NCBI GenBank assembly: GCA_030950105.1
Contig: JAUZRV010000060.1
Location: forward strand, 1-38,110
Source: Rhodobacterales bacterium
GTDB taxonomy: Bacteria > Pseudomonadota > Alphaproteobacteria > Rhodobacterales > Rhodobacteraceae
Direction of reading: 5' to 3'
Length of the DNA stretch: 38,110 nucleotides
In this document: piece by piece, positions 1 to 10,145 of the stretch
Layout of the letters: every line of letters begins with the position of its first letter
Numbering within the stretch: the first letter of the stretch is position 1
Made by a program: the position numbers and the translations under genes
Notes under the pieces: model-generated
The model's database searches: none
Told to the model about the DNA's origin: nothing
What the model saw: only the letters and a program-made list of their open reading frames with translations

Positions 1-364
1 CCGGGGAGAAATAGTGTATCGTCGTTCATGGCGGGCTGGATTTTCTGCTGGAGGTGAATGATCTTGTTCAACACCAAAATCATACGACATTTCAACAGCT
101 TGATCTACGCCCGCCAAATGATTTACGCCGCTTCATGAATAATTCGGGCTAGGTCACCGGATTGTTGGCAGGAAGGGCAAGCGATTTGGTCGGCTGCGAG
201 GGCAATCAATTGGGCATTGTGGCGCGCGCTTGTGCCGTTTGGCAACTGGTTTTTCAAATCCAATGCCGATGGTGCCGTTGCAAAACCATGTCCGTAACCG
301 CGTGACGGCACCGGTGTTTATTCACGGGCAAACCGGCGCCGCAAGGAATGACCGGATTTGGAAG

Positions 365-2713
365 CTAGCCGTAATGTGCGACCGGCGTGCCGGCAATCGC
401 CGACATATTGAGCAACCCGCGCGGTGTGATCGACGGGGTGACAATATGGGCCTTGTTTCCCATACCCATCAGGATTGGCCCGACTTCGAGACCGCCGCCT
501 TTAAGTTTGAGGATATTGCGCACGCCGCTTGCCGCATCGGCGTGGGCGAAAATAAGCGTGTTGGCCGCACCTGAAAGGCGGCTGTCGGGGAAAATGCGGC
601 TGCGCAATTCCGGATCAAGGGCGGCGTCAACGTTCATTTCGCCCTCATAGGTGAAATCGCGCGGTTCGCTATCCAAAATGGCCAAGGCTGCGCGCAGGCG
701 TGCGCCGGTATCGCAGGCCATATTGCCAAATTGGCTTTGGGCGCAGAGGGCGATTTTGGGTTCAATACCAAAGCGGCGCACATGGCGGGCGGCACCAATC
801 GCGGTTTGCGCGAGTTGTGCAGGCGTGGGTTCGGTCGCGACGTGCGTGTCGGCGATATAGAGCGGGCCGTCTTCCAAAATCATCAAGGAAAGCGCGCCAT
901 GGGGCATAAGCCCGTTGCCGCCGAGGATCTGGGTGACGTAGTTCAAATGCCAGCGATATTGGCCGAATGTGCCGCAAATCAAGCTGTCGGCGTCGCCCTG
1001 ATGCACCATAACCGCGCCGATGGCGGTGGTGTTGGTGCGCATGATCGCCTTGGCCAAATCGGGGGTGACGCCGCGCCGGGCCATGATTTTGTGATAGCTG
1101 TTCCAATAATCATGATAGCGCGGATCATTTTCGGGGTTCACGATTTCAAAATCGATACCGGGACGGATAGAGAGGCCGGCACGTTTGCAACGTCGCTCAA
1201 TCACTTCGGGGCGGCCAATCAGGATCGGGGTTTCAACGGCTTCTTCAAGGATCGCTTGCGCGGCGCGCAACACGCGTTCGTCTTCGCCTTCGGAAAAAAC
1301 AATGCGGCGGTTGTCGGTTTTGGCGGCTTCGAAAACCGGACGCATGAGCAGCGCGGATTTAAACACCGATCCGTCAAGGCAAGCGCGGTATTCATCAAGA
1401 TCGTCGATCGGGCGGGTGGCCACGCCGGTTTTCATTGCGGCCTCGGCTACAGCAGAGGACACCACGCTCACCAAACGCGGATCAAACGGTTTCGGGATCA
1501 GGTAATCGGCACCAAATGTCATTTGTTCACCACGATAGGCGGCGGCGGCCTCGGCAGAGGTGGTCGCACGGGCCAATTCGGCAATGCCATCAATGCAAGC
1601 GAGCTGCATGGCGTCGTTGATTTCGGTGGCCCCCACATCGAGAGCGCCGCGAAAGATAAACGGGAAACACAGCACGTTGTTGACTTGATTGGGGAAATCG
1701 CTGCGACCTGTGGCGATGATGGCATCGGGCGCGACCTTGCGCACCTCGTCAGGCAGGATTTCAGGGGTCGGATTGGCAAGGGCGAAAACAATAGGTTTTT
1801 CAACCATGCGCGCCACCATTTCGGGTTTGAGAACACCGGGACCGGAGAGGCCAAGGAACATATCTGCCCCGTCAACGACCTGATCCAATGTGCGCAAGTC
1901 GCTGGTTTGGGCATAGGCGGCTTTGTGGGGATTCATGTCCTCGGTGCGGCCTTTGTAAACCAGCCCGTGAATGTCGCAGAGCCAGACATTTTCGCGTTTA
2001 ACCCCGAGTTTGAGCAGCATGTTGAGACAGGCAATGCCCGCCGCGCCGCCACCAGTCGAGACGATTTTGATGTCTTTGAATTTTTTGCCCATCACGTACA
2101 GGGCATTGGTGGCCGCCGCGCCAACCACAATGGCAGTGCCGTGTTGATCGTCGTGAAACACCGGAATATTCATCCGCTCGTGGCAGATTTTTTCAACAAT
2201 GAAACAATCGGGGGCCTTGATATCTTCGAGATTGATGGCGCCAAATGTCGGGCCAAGGGCGCAGACGATTTCGGCAAGTTTATAAGGATCGGGTTCATCC
2301 AGTTCGATATCGAAACAGTCGATATTGGCGAAGTTTTTGAACAGCACCGCCTTGCCTTCCATCACCGGTTTGCTGGCCAGCGCGCCGATATTGCCAAGGC
2401 CCAGAACCGCGGTGCCGTTGGTGACCACCCCGACCAGATTGCCGCGCGTGGTGTAGCGTCGGGCATCGGCGGCGTTGGCCTGAATTTCGAGGCAGGCATC
2501 GGCGACACCCGGCGAATAGGCGAGGGACAAATCACGGCCGTTGGCCATCGGTTTGGTGGCGCGGATTTCAAGTTTGCCCGGTTTGGGGAATTCATGATAG
2601 CGCAGGGCCGATTGGCGCAGGGTTTCGCGCTGGGTGTCTTTGCGGGTATTGTCGCGGGGGGTATTACGGCGATCTTTGGCGGACTTATTCGTCGGTTCGG
2701 TCATATTCGGCAC
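365..2713 (-). CDS. maeB: NADP-dependent malic enzyme with C-terminal phosphotransacetylase-like domain
   Basis: 782 aa ORF; malic enzyme motifs ([40 protein letters not shown]) and C-terminal PTA-like region ([17 protein letters not shown]). Confidence 0.95.
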   Translation of the reverse strand: MPNMTEPTNKSAKDRRNTPRDNTRKDTQRETLRQSALRYHEFPKPGKLEIRATKPMANGRDLSLAYSPGVADACLEIQANAADARRYTTRGNLVGVVTNGTAVLGLGNIGALASKPVMEGKAVLFKNFANIDCFDIELDEPDPYKLAEIVCALGPTFGAINLEDIKAPDCFIVEKICHERMNIPVFHDDQHGTAIVVGAAATNALYVMGKKFKDIKIVSTGGGAAGIACLNMLLKLGVKRENVWLCDIHGLVYKGRTEDMNPHKAAYAQTSDLRTLDQVVDGADMFLGLSGPGVLKPEMVARMVEKPIVFALANPTPEILPDEVRKVAPDAIIATGRSDFPNQVNNVLCFPFIFRGALDVGATEINDAMQLACIDGIAELARATTSAEAAAAYRGEQMTFGADYLIPKPFDPRLVSVVSSAVAEAAMKTGVATRPIDDLDEYRACLDGSVFKSALLMRPVFEAAKTDNRRIVFSEGEDERVLRAAQAILEEAVETPILIGRPEVIERRCKRAGLSIRPGIDFEIVNPENDPRYHDYWNSYHKIMARRGVTPDLAKAIMRTNTTAIGAVMVHQGDADSLICGTFGQYRWHLNYVTQILGGNGLMPHGALSLMILEDGPLYIADTHVATEPTPAQLAQTAIGAARHVRRFGIEPKIALCAQSQFGNMACDTGARLRAALAILDSEPRDFTYEGEMNVDAALDPELRSRIFPDSRLSGAANTLIFAHADAASGVRNILKLKGGGLEVGPILMGMGNKAHIVTPSITPRGLLNMSAIAGTPVAHYG

Positions 2714-2727
2714 CCTGATTTCTCCAG

Positions 2728-2745
2728 TAGTTTAATGTTAAACTA
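2728..2745. promoter_or_regulatory. 18-bp inverted repeat TAGTTTAA-TG-TTAAACTA in the divergent maeB/cupin intergenic region (candidate operator)
   Basis: Perfect 8-bp arms read directly; lies 15 bp upstream of the maeB start on the minus strand. Confidence 0.6.
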
Positions 2746-2859
2746 ATTTTTCGGGCGGTGATACCCATAGAATCATTGAAACAGTGCCATAGATTGCTTG
2801 CAAATGGATGAAACAAGGATGACACTTTAAGCGTAAAGTAAATTTGCTGGAGAAAATCA

Positions 2860-3960
2860 ATGCAGGACATCAAAGCCGAAATTCGCCTCCCGTCCAATAA
2901 AATAAGCGATGACATTGCCTTTTACACCAAGGTTCTCGGGATGCGAATGGATATGATTTACCCAGCGGATAATCCGCAAGTGGCTGTTTTTTCGGGGTTT
3001 GGCCTGCGATTGCGGTTGGAAATTGGCGCGAAAGAGAGTGCCGGAACCTTGCGCATCCTGACCGATAGGCCCGATGATTTTGCGGGTGGCATTGCGGGGG
3101 ATGCGCGCAGTCTTACCGCGCCCAATGGCACAAAAATTGAAATTGTTGATGCGAATCCACCGGTTGTGTTGCCAAACACCCATCATTCCTTTGTGGTGCG
3201 CCGCCTCGCGGATCAGGCACCGTGGGTGATCGGGCGCGCCGGTATGCATTATCGTGATCTCATTCCTGACCGTTTGGGCGGCTCGATAATTGCCAGCCAT
3301 ATTCGTATTCCTGATGGCGGGCCGGTGCCGGACATGGTGCATTTTCACAAAGTCGGGTTCCAACTTATTTTCTGCGTCAAGGGCTGGGTTGATGTGCTCT
3401 ATGAGGGGCAAGGTGATAAAATCCGGCTGCATGCGGGGGATTGTTTTATCCAGCCGCCGGAAATTCGCCATCGCGTGCTTTATGCCAGTCCTGATATCGA
3501 GGTTCTGGAAATCGGGGTGCCTGCCGAACATATCACGGAAATTGATCACGAAATGGAATTGCCGTCGCCGGATTTGGACCCTGATCACGAATGGGGCGGG
3601 CAGCGGTTTGTGCATCATGTGGCCGCTAGCGCGACGTGGTCGGATTTCCTGCTTTCGGGGTTTCAGAGTCGCGACACCACCATTGCCAAAAACACCAAAA
3701 ACGTCGCCGGAGTGTATGTGATCAAACCGGGGAAAGGCACGCCAGAGTGGGCGCAACATGATTGCGATATCCATTTCAGTTTCGTAATGGCGGGCAGCAT
3801 GACCCTTGAGGGCGAGGGGCGCGATCCGGTGCGATTGGACGTTGGCGATGCTTTTGTTATTCCACCACAAATGAAGACGCGTTATACCGAGGCATCGGAG
3901 GACCTTGAATTGATCGAGGTGTCGCTTCCGGGGGTATTTGAAACAGTCACAGGGAATTAA
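2860..3960 (+). CDS. VOC (glyoxalase-like) domain fused to two cupin domains
   Basis: N-terminus SNKISDDIAFYTKVLGMRMDMIYP is VOC-like; two cupin segments follow (MVHFHKVGFQLIFCVKGWVDVLYEG...GDCFIQPPEIRHRV and DIHFSFVMAGSMTLEGEG...GDAFVIPPQ). RBS ctggag upstream of ATG. Confidence 0.8.
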   Translation: MQDIKAEIRLPSNKISDDIAFYTKVLGMRMDMIYPADNPQVAVFSGFGLRLRLEIGAKESAGTLRILTDRPDDFAGGIAGDARSLTAPNGTKIEIVDANPPVVLPNTHHSFVVRRLADQAPWVIGRAGMHYRDLIPDRLGGSIIASHIRIPDGGPVPDMVHFHKVGFQLIFCVKGWVDVLYEGQGDKIRLHAGDCFIQPPEIRHRVLYASPDIEVLEIGVPAEHITEIDHEMELPSPDLDPDHEWGGQRFVHHVAASATWSDFLLSGFQSRDTTIAKNTKNVAGVYVIKPGKGTPEWAQHDCDIHFSFVMAGSMTLEGEGRDPVRLDVGDAFVIPPQMKTRYTEASEDLELIEVSLPGVFETVTGN

Positions 3961-3961
3961 T

Positions 3962-4354
3962 ATGTCTTTACTCGATGCGGCGCGCGCGGTGCGTGAAAAT
4001 GCCTATGCACCTTATTCCCATTTCAAGGTCGGGGCGGCGGTGCGCAGCGCGTCGGGGGAAATTTACTCCGGTTGCAATGTCGAAAATGTGGCCTATCCCG
4101 AGGGTACCTGTGCCGAAGCGGGTGCGATTGCTGCGATGGTGGCCGCCGGCGAGAGTGAACTGGTCGAGGTTTGCGTGATTGCCGACGCGGCAACGCCGGT
4201 GACGCCCTGTGGCGGGTGTCGTCAAAAAATGGCCGAATTCGGACGCGGGAACGTGCCGATCACCATGGCCACCGTGGATGGGGCCAGCACTGAAATCACG
4301 CTGGCGGATCTGTTGCCGGGGGCGTTTACGGCGGCCCATATGGAGGGCAAATAG
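3962..4354 (+). CDS. cdd: cytidine deaminase
   Basis: Motifs APYSHFKVGAAV, GCNVENVAYPEGTCAEAGAI, TPCGGCRQKMAEF. Start taken at ATG 3962, just after the upstream stop, rather than the 3938 ORF start. Confidence 0.95.
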   Translation: MSLLDAARAVRENAYAPYSHFKVGAAVRSASGEIYSGCNVENVAYPEGTCAEAGAIAAMVAAGESELVEVCVIADAATPVTPCGGCRQKMAEFGRGNVPITMATVDGASTEITLADLLPGAFTAAHMEGK

Positions 4355-4356
4355 GC

Positions 4357-5661
4357 ATGGATGCACGCGCCATAATTGCCGGTCTTCGCGACAAGCGCAC
4401 GCCGTCAAAAGAGCAACTTGACTGGTTTGCAGCGGGTCTGGCCGATGGCACGGTGTCGGACGCCCAAGCCGGTGCATTTGCAATGGCGGCATTGTTGAAT
4501 GGTCTTGGTGATATCGGGCGGGTCGGGTTGACGCTTGCCATGCGCGACAGCGGCGACGTGATGGAATGGCGCATGGATGCGCCGGTTCTTGATAAACATT
4601 CCACGGGGGGCGTGGGCGATTGTGTGTCGCTGGTTCTTGCGCCGGCATTGGCGGCCTGCGGGGCCTATGTGCCGATGATTTCGGGGCGCGGGCTTGGCCA
4701 TACCGGCGGGACGCTGGACAAACTCGAGGCGATTCCTGGGTATCGGTGTAATCTTGACGAGGCACAGTTTCGGCGGGTTGTGGGCGATGTCGGATGCGCC
4801 ATCGTGAGCGCAAGTTCGGACGTGGCCCCCGCCGATAAGCGGCTCTATGCGATCCGTGATGTGACCGCGACCGTCGAAAGCATTGACCTGATAACTGCTT
4901 CTATATTAAGCAAAAAATTGGCGGCGGGTCTTGAGGGGCTGGTGCTTGATGTCAAGGTGGGCAGCGGCGCGTTCATGAAATCGGTCGGGGATGCACGGGC
5001 GTTGGCGCGGGCGTTGGTGACCACGGCAAATGCCGCCGGATGTGCGACCAGCGCGGTGATTTCGGATATGAATCAACCGTTGGCGGCGTCACTTGGCAAT
5101 GCTCTTGAAGTCGGGGAAGTGATGCGGGTTTTAACCGACGGTGCGGTGGGTCCAATGGCGGAATTGAGCGCGGCCCTTGGCGGTGTGGTGTTGAACAATG
5201 CCGGATTGGCCGAGGATATCGAGGCCGGTGTGAAAATGATCATAGATAGTATTTCAAGCGGGCAGGCCGCCGAGAAATTCGGGCAAATGGTGGCTGCGCA
5301 GGGCGGGCCGAAACGGTTTGTCGAGGATTGGCGGCGTTTCCTGCCCGAAGCGACGGTGATTTCCGAGGTATATGCGCCGCGCGATGGATTTGTCGGGGAT
5401 ATCAACGGCGAGGCGCTTGGGCTTTGCGTGGTGGGGCTTGGTGGTGGTCGGCAGGTCGAGGGCGATAAAATCGAACCTTCGGTTGGTTTGTCCGATGTTT
5501 TGCCGTTGGGCACGCGGGTCAGGCGTGGCGATACGGTGTTGCGGATTCACGCGGCACGCGAAGATGCGGCACGCCGCGCCGAAGCGCAGGTTTTGAACGC
5601 CATCGGGATCACCGATAGCGCGCCGGAAATTCCTCCGCTGATCTATGAAAGGATAACGTGA
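4357..5661 (+). CDS. deoA: thymidine phosphorylase
   Basis: 434 aa; DKHSTGGVGDCVSLVLAPALAACGAYVPMISGRGLGHTGGTLDKLE is the characteristic pyrimidine-nucleoside phosphorylase signature. Confidence 0.95.
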   Translation: MDARAIIAGLRDKRTPSKEQLDWFAAGLADGTVSDAQAGAFAMAALLNGLGDIGRVGLTLAMRDSGDVMEWRMDAPVLDKHSTGGVGDCVSLVLAPALAACGAYVPMISGRGLGHTGGTLDKLEAIPGYRCNLDEAQFRRVVGDVGCAIVSASSDVAPADKRLYAIRDVTATVESIDLITASILSKKLAAGLEGLVLDVKVGSGAFMKSVGDARALARALVTTANAAGCATSAVISDMNQPLAASLGNALEVGEVMRVLTDGAVGPMAELSAALGGVVLNNAGLAEDIEAGVKMIIDSISSGQAAEKFGQMVAAQGGPKRFVEDWRRFLPEATVISEVYAPRDGFVGDINGEALGLCVVGLGGGRQVEGDKIEPSVGLSDVLPLGTRVRRGDTVLRIHAAREDAARRAEAQVLNAIGITDSAPEIPPLIYERIT

Positions 5662-6884
5662 TGGAAACCCCGAAGCGCCGTGCATTTCTTGTGGTTATGG
5701 ATTCGGTTGGTTGCGGCGGCGCGCCGGATTCGGGGGCATTTTTCAACGGGGATTTGCCGGACACCGGGGCCAATACTCTTGGTCATATCATCGCGGCGTG
5801 CGCGCAAGGCCGTGCCGACGGGGGGCGTTCGGGACCGTTAAACGCGCCACATCTTGAAGCGATGGGACTTGCCCATGCGGTGCGGTTGGCATCTGGCGAT
5901 GAAACGCCGGGTTTGTCGGGGGAAACCACTGGAACATGGGGGGCGGCGACCGAAATATCGCTCGGCAAGGACACGCCTTCGGGGCATTGGGAAATGGCGG
6001 GGGTGCCGGTGCCGTGGGATTGGACCTATTTTCCCGACATCACGCCAACGTTTCCGCAAGAGGTGACCGATGCCATATGTGCGGCGGCAGATGTGGCGGG
6101 GATATTGGGGAATTCCCATGCCTCGGGGACAAAAATAATTGATGATATGGGGGCGGAGCACATTAAAACGGGGTGGCCGATTTGTTATACCTCTGCCGAT
6201 AGTGTGCTTCAGATTGCGGCCCACGAAGACCATTTCGGGTTGGAACGCTTGCTTGATCTATGTCGTGCGGTGGCACCATTGTTGCACGGGATGAAGGTCG
6301 GGCGGGTAATTGCGCGCCCGTTTGTCGGCGATGCGCAGGCCGGATTTAAACGCACCCACAACCGCCGCGATTTTGCGATTGAACCCCCGTCACCAACGCT
6401 TTGTGATTGGGTGCAGGGCGCAGGGCGCCATGTTTACGGGATCGGAAAAATCGGCGATATTTTTTCGATGCGCGGCATAGACGAAGTGCAAAAAGGCGGT
6501 GACGACACGTTGATGCAGCGGCTGGACGAATTGGTTGAAACCGCAGTTGACGGGGCCTTGGTCTTTGCCAATTTTGTCGAATTTGATACGCAATACGGGC
6601 ATCGACGCGATGTTTCGGGCTATGCGCGCGCGTTGGAATGGTTTGATCGCGAAATCGGGCGGATTTTGCCAAAATTACGTGTGGGTGATCTGTTGATTAT
6701 CACCGCCGATCATGGCAATGACCCGACATGGCCGGGCACCGACCATACCCGCGAACGGGTGCCGGTTCTGGTTTATGGCCGTGGTGCCGGTGAAATTGGA
6801 TTGGTGGCATTTGCCGATATAGCAGCCAGCGTGGCGGCGCATCTCGGGGTGCCCGCGCAAGGGCCGGGGAGAAGTTTTATATGA
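5661..6884 (+). CDS. deoB: phosphopentomutase
   Basis: MDSVGCGGAPD, GANTLGHI, DTPSGHWEM, ITADHGNDPTWPGTDHTRERVPVLVYG. ATG at 5661 overlaps the deoA stop; an alternative GTG lies at 5658. Confidence 0.95.
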   Translation: METPKRRAFLVVMDSVGCGGAPDSGAFFNGDLPDTGANTLGHIIAACAQGRADGGRSGPLNAPHLEAMGLAHAVRLASGDETPGLSGETTGTWGAATEISLGKDTPSGHWEMAGVPVPWDWTYFPDITPTFPQEVTDAICAAADVAGILGNSHASGTKIIDDMGAEHIKTGWPICYTSADSVLQIAAHEDHFGLERLLDLCRAVAPLLHGMKVGRVIARPFVGDAQAGFKRTHNRRDFAIEPPSPTLCDWVQGAGRHVYGIGKIGDIFSMRGIDEVQKGGDDTLMQRLDELVETAVDGALVFANFVEFDTQYGHRRDVSGYARALEWFDREIGRILPKLRVGDLLIITADHGNDPTWPGTDHTRERVPVLVYGRGAGEIGLVAFADIAASVAAHLGVPAQGPGRSFI

Positions 6885-7867
6885 GTTTTCGAGACGTTCC
6901 AAAGGTTGAACTGCACCTGCATCACGAAGGCGCGGCCCCGCCTGAATTTATCCGGCAATTGGCGCAGGAAAAGTCGGTGGATTTGTCGGGGATATTTGAC
7001 GCGCAGGGCAATTACAGCTTTGGTGATTTTCTTGAGTTTCTGTCGGTTTACGAGGCGGCAACCGAGGTGTTGAAAACGCCGGAAGATTTTCACCGGCTGA
7101 CTTTGGCAATTCTTGAACAATCGGCGGCCAACGGGATGATCTATAGTGAAACATTTCTGTCCCCCGATTTTTGCGGGGGCGGCGATGTTGGCGCATGGCG
7201 GGAATACCTGCATGCGATTACTGAGGCCGCTGATATAGCAGAGAAAAAGCACGGTATAATGTTGCGCGGGATAGTGACTTGTATCCGCCATTTTGGACCG
7301 GACAAGGCGCGTTTGATCGGCAAATGCGCGGCGGAAACCGCGGGCGACTGGATCGTTGGATTTGGCATGGGGGGCGACGAATCTGCGGGTGCGCAGGGCG
7401 ATTTCTCTTATGCGTTTGATATGGCACGCGAGGCCGGATTGCGCCTTACCACCCATGCCGGAGAATGGGGCGGTCCCGATGAAATTCGCGCGGCGTTGCG
7501 GGACTTGAAAGTGGAGCGGATAGGCCATGGCGTGCGCGCCGCGGAAGACGCCGAATTGATGGCAGAACTGGCCGCAACGGGCGTTGTTCTCGAGGTTTGT
7601 CCGGGATCGAATGTGTCGCTCGGAATTTTTGAAAATATCGCGGTGCACCCAATCGCAAAACTGCGTGATGCCGGTGTCAAAGTCACGGTTTCGACCGACG
7701 ACCCGCCGTTTTTCCACGCGACCATGACCAAGGAATATGATGAATTGGCGCAGGCATTTGGCTGGGATGCCGGTGATTTCCGCGCTTTGAATGAAACCGC
7801 AGCACAGGCTGCCTTTTGCGACGCAGATACCCGCGCGCGCATCTTTAAACGACTGGAAAATCAATGA
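6881..7867 (+). CDS. add: adenosine deaminase
   Basis: [48 protein letters not shown] motifs. ATGA overlap with deoB. Confidence 0.93.
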   Translation: MSFRDVPKVELHLHHEGAAPPEFIRQLAQEKSVDLSGIFDAQGNYSFGDFLEFLSVYEAATEVLKTPEDFHRLTLAILEQSAANGMIYSETFLSPDFCGGGDVGAWREYLHAITEAADIAEKKHGIMLRGIVTCIRHFGPDKARLIGKCAAETAGDWIVGFGMGGDESAGAQGDFSYAFDMAREAGLRLTTHAGEWGGPDEIRAALRDLKVERIGHGVRAAEDAELMAELAATGVVLEVCPGSNVSLGIFENIAVHPIAKLRDAGVKVTVSTDDPPFFHATMTKEYDELAQAFGWDAGDFRALNETAAQAAFCDADTRARIFKRLENQ

Positions 7868-8496
7868 CCAACCACCTCACCGTCGTCAAACACCCGTTGA
7901 TTCAGCACAAGTTGAGTTTGATGCGCGAAGAATCCACCTCTACGGCGGTATTTCGTCAATTGTTGCGTGAAATAAGCCAGCTTCTTGCCTATGAAATCAC
8001 CCGCGATTTGGAAGTGACGACCAAACGGATCAAAACCCCGATTCAGGAAATGGATGCGCCGGTTCTGGATGGTCGCAAATTGGCGTTGATCTCGATTTTG
8101 CGGGCGGGCAACGGATTGCTGGACGGGATGCTTGAATTGATCCCGTCGGCGCGGGTTGGATTTGTCGGGCTTTATCGCGACGAAGAAACCCTGCAACCTG
8201 TGCAATATTATTTCAAAGTGCCTGATCACATGGGCGAGCGTCTGGTGATAGCGGTTGATCCGATGTTGGCAACGGGGAATTCAAGCGTCGCTGCGATTGA
8301 TCTTCTCAAAGAATCCGGTGCGACCAACATCCGATTCTTGTGCTTGCTTGCGGCCCCTGAAGGTGTTGCGCGCATGAAAGAGGCGCACCCGGATGTGCCA
8401 ATTGTCACGGCATCGTTAGATGAGAAGCTCAATGAAAAGGGCTATATCGTGCCGGGTCTTGGGGATGCAGGCGACCGGATGTTTGGCACTAAATAA
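7864..8496 (+). CDS. upp: uracil phosphoribosyltransferase
   Basis: 210 aa; [50 protein letters not shown] overlap with add. Confidence 0.95.
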   Translation: MTNHLTVVKHPLIQHKLSLMREESTSTAVFRQLLREISQLLAYEITRDLEVTTKRIKTPIQEMDAPVLDGRKLALISILRAGNGLLDGMLELIPSARVGFVGLYRDEETLQPVQYYFKVPDHMGERLVIAVDPMLATGNSSVAAIDLLKESGATNIRFLCLLAAPEGVARMKEAHPDVPIVTASLDEKLNEKGYIVPGLGDAGDRMFGTK

Positions 8497-8516
8497 TTGG
8501 TAATAATGAATAAAGT

Positions 8517-8550
8517 GACAACCCCCTCTAAATTTATAGAGGGGGTTGTC
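8517..8550. terminator. 14-bp perfect stem hairpin downstream of upp (terminator-like, no clear T-tract on the + strand)
   Basis: gacaaccccctcta-aattta-tagagggggttgtc read directly. Confidence 0.65.
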
Positions 8551-8661
8551 GCGCGGACCCGTCAGGGCGGCATCCAAGTAATTTGATTCAAAAAGACGCG
8601 CTACCCGCTTTACTCACTTGTGGATATGCGCCAGTATACCCCTACATCTTGCGGGGGCATA

Positions 8662-10098
8662 ATGATGATTTTAAGAGTTGCTGTGGCAGCCACATTCGCG
8701 GCTATGTTGAGTTTCGCTGGCGTGAGCGCCAAAACGTTGAGAAACGCCGATGAGCCGGCAGAATATCCGCCAGCGTCCTATTCAGGAAAACAATATGTCG
8801 ATAGTCGCGGCTGTGTTTACATTCGCGCAGGTATTGATGGCAGTGTAAGATGGGTGCCACGGGTGGCGCGAAATCGCACAGTTGTTTGTGGTTTCCAGCC
8901 GACGCTCGGAAATGCAGTGGCCGCTGCTTCGGCACCAACCCCGAAACCAACCCCGAAACCGGCCCCGAAACCGGCTGCCAAACCGACGCCCGCGCCAAAA
9001 CCTGTGGCCCGTGTTGCCCGTGTGGCAAGGACACCCGTAGCACCAAAACCCGTGGCTCGTGTTGCAAGTGTGGCAAGGACACCTGTAGCACCAAAGCCTG
9101 TGGTGCAGGTTCCGGTTGTGCGACGCGCTGTGCCTGCTCTTGCGCCGGCTCCAAAGCCAGCTGTGAAGCCAACATTGCGGCGTGTTGCAAAACCGGCAAA
9201 ACCGACACCGCCGAAACCTTCGAAACCGGCAAGAGTTGCAAAGCCGCGCGGCGCGCTCGCCTGCCCGACATTTTCCAGAAGCAGCCAGGAATATTTTGGA
9301 GAGATTCGCCGCGGCTTGCCGGTGCGTTGTGGATCGCAGCAAGCCGCGCCCCATAACGCGCCTATTGGCGTTGTTGCACCGAGGGCTGTGGCCCGCACAA
9401 ATTTTGCTGTTCCCGCAACGCGGGCTACACGGACAGAGCGGAACGCAGTTGCGCCATTAACGGCCAACACCCGTATCGTGCCGCGCCATGTATATGAAGC
9501 GCAACTGGTTGATAATACAGAGGTAACGCCGCCACCGGGATACCGGCTTGCGTGGAAAGACGACCGGTTGAATCCACGCCGTGCCCAACAAAACGTACGT
9601 GGCCGCGTGCAAATGGATCTGGTTTGGACACAAGAAGTGCCACGCCGGTTGATCGACGCCAATACCAATCGCGATGTCACCGGAAAATTCCCGAAACTGG
9701 TTTACCCCTATGTCGATTTAAAGCAGCAATTGCGCTATCGCGGAACAGATTCGAATATCGGTCAGACCACGCGTCGGGCGGTGTTGCGCAACAGGGGTGT
9801 GCGGGCATCAACCAAAGCCGTCGCAAACCAAGCGGCAGCTGCGACGCCGCGCACGGCAACAACACGCGCCGCGCAGAAATATGTGCAGGTGGGAACCTTT
9901 GGTGAGATCGCCAATGCGGATCGCACGGCGGCGCGTTTGAAGGCCCTCGGTTTGCCCGTGCGTCAGGCACAAGTGACCCGTGGTGGAAATCGCTATCGTG
10001 TGGTTCTTGCCGGACCCTTCAATGATCAGGCAAAAATTTCGGCGGCGTTACGCGCCGCCCGTAAAGCAGGGTTTAGGGACGCATTTCTTCGCAACTAG
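8662..10098 (+). CDS. secreted/periplasmic Pro/Lys/Ala-rich protein with C-terminal SPOR domain
   Basis: Signal-like N-terminus (MMILRVAVAATFAAMLSFAGVSA), PKP-rich linker, C-terminal QKYVQVGTFGEIANADRTAARLKALG...YRVVLAGPF typical of SPOR. Start 8662 preferred over 8620 for signal-peptide reasons. Confidence 0.8.
   Translation: MMILRVAVAATFAAMLSFAGVSAKTLRNADEPAEYPPASYSGKQYVDSRGCVYIRAGIDGSVRWVPRVARNRTVVCGFQPTLGNAVAAASAPTPKPTPKPAPKPAAKPTPAPKPVARVARVARTPVAPKPVARVASVARTPVAPKPVVQVPVVRRAVPALAPAPKPAVKPTLRRVAKPAKPTPPKPSKPARVAKPRGALACPTFSRSSQEYFGEIRRGLPVRCGSQQAAPHNAPIGVVAPRAVARTNFAVPATRATRTERNAVAPLTANTRIVPRHVYEAQLVDNTEVTPPPGYRLAWKDDRLNPRRAQQNVRGRVQMDLVWTQEVPRRLIDANTNRDVTGKFPKLVYPYVDLKQQLRYRGTDSNIGQTTRRAVLRNRGVRASTKAVANQAAAATPRTATTRAAQKYVQVGTFGEIANADRTAARLKALGLPVRQAQVTRGGNRYRVVLAGPFNDQAKISAALRAARKAGFRDAFLRN
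8995..9090 (+). repeat. two tandem 48-bp units encoding PKPVAR-VA-R/S-VARTPVA
   Basis: Units 8995-9042 and 9043-9090 differ at only a few positions; a third partial copy follows. Confidence 0.8.
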
Positions 10099-10145
10099 TG
10101 AGATGTGATACGGGATGTGCGCGGGTGGTCTTTTCCGCCTATCGC

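Noticed and set aside
1-152. Plus-strand reading EVNDLVQHQNHTTFQQLDLRPPNDLRRFMNNSG* near the left edge
   Set aside because: Short, with an in-frame stop at 12-14 and no recognised family; could be a gene remnant but not supportable from this window.
123-311. 62 aa minus-strand ORF downstream of maeB
   Set aside because: No recognisable domain or RBS support.
731-2746. 671 aa plus-strand ORF opposite maeB
   Set aside because: Shadow ORF of a clear malic enzyme gene; composition (many His/Gly/Arg/Phe) is typical of antisense of GC-rich coding DNA, with no recognisable domain.
2857-3870. 337 aa minus-strand ORF opposite the VOC-cupin gene
   Set aside because: Antisense shadow of a well-supported coding region.
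6773-7864. 363 aa minus-strand ORF opposite add
   Set aside because: Antisense shadow; add has clear catalytic motifs on the plus strand.
8850-9356. Cysteine-rich 168 aa alternative-frame ORF (CGPCCPCGKDTRSTKTRGSCCKCGKDTCS...)
   Set aside because: Looks like a metal-binding protein but is the shifted frame of the PKP/VAR repeat linker; the SPOR frame has a signal peptide and a C-terminal domain.
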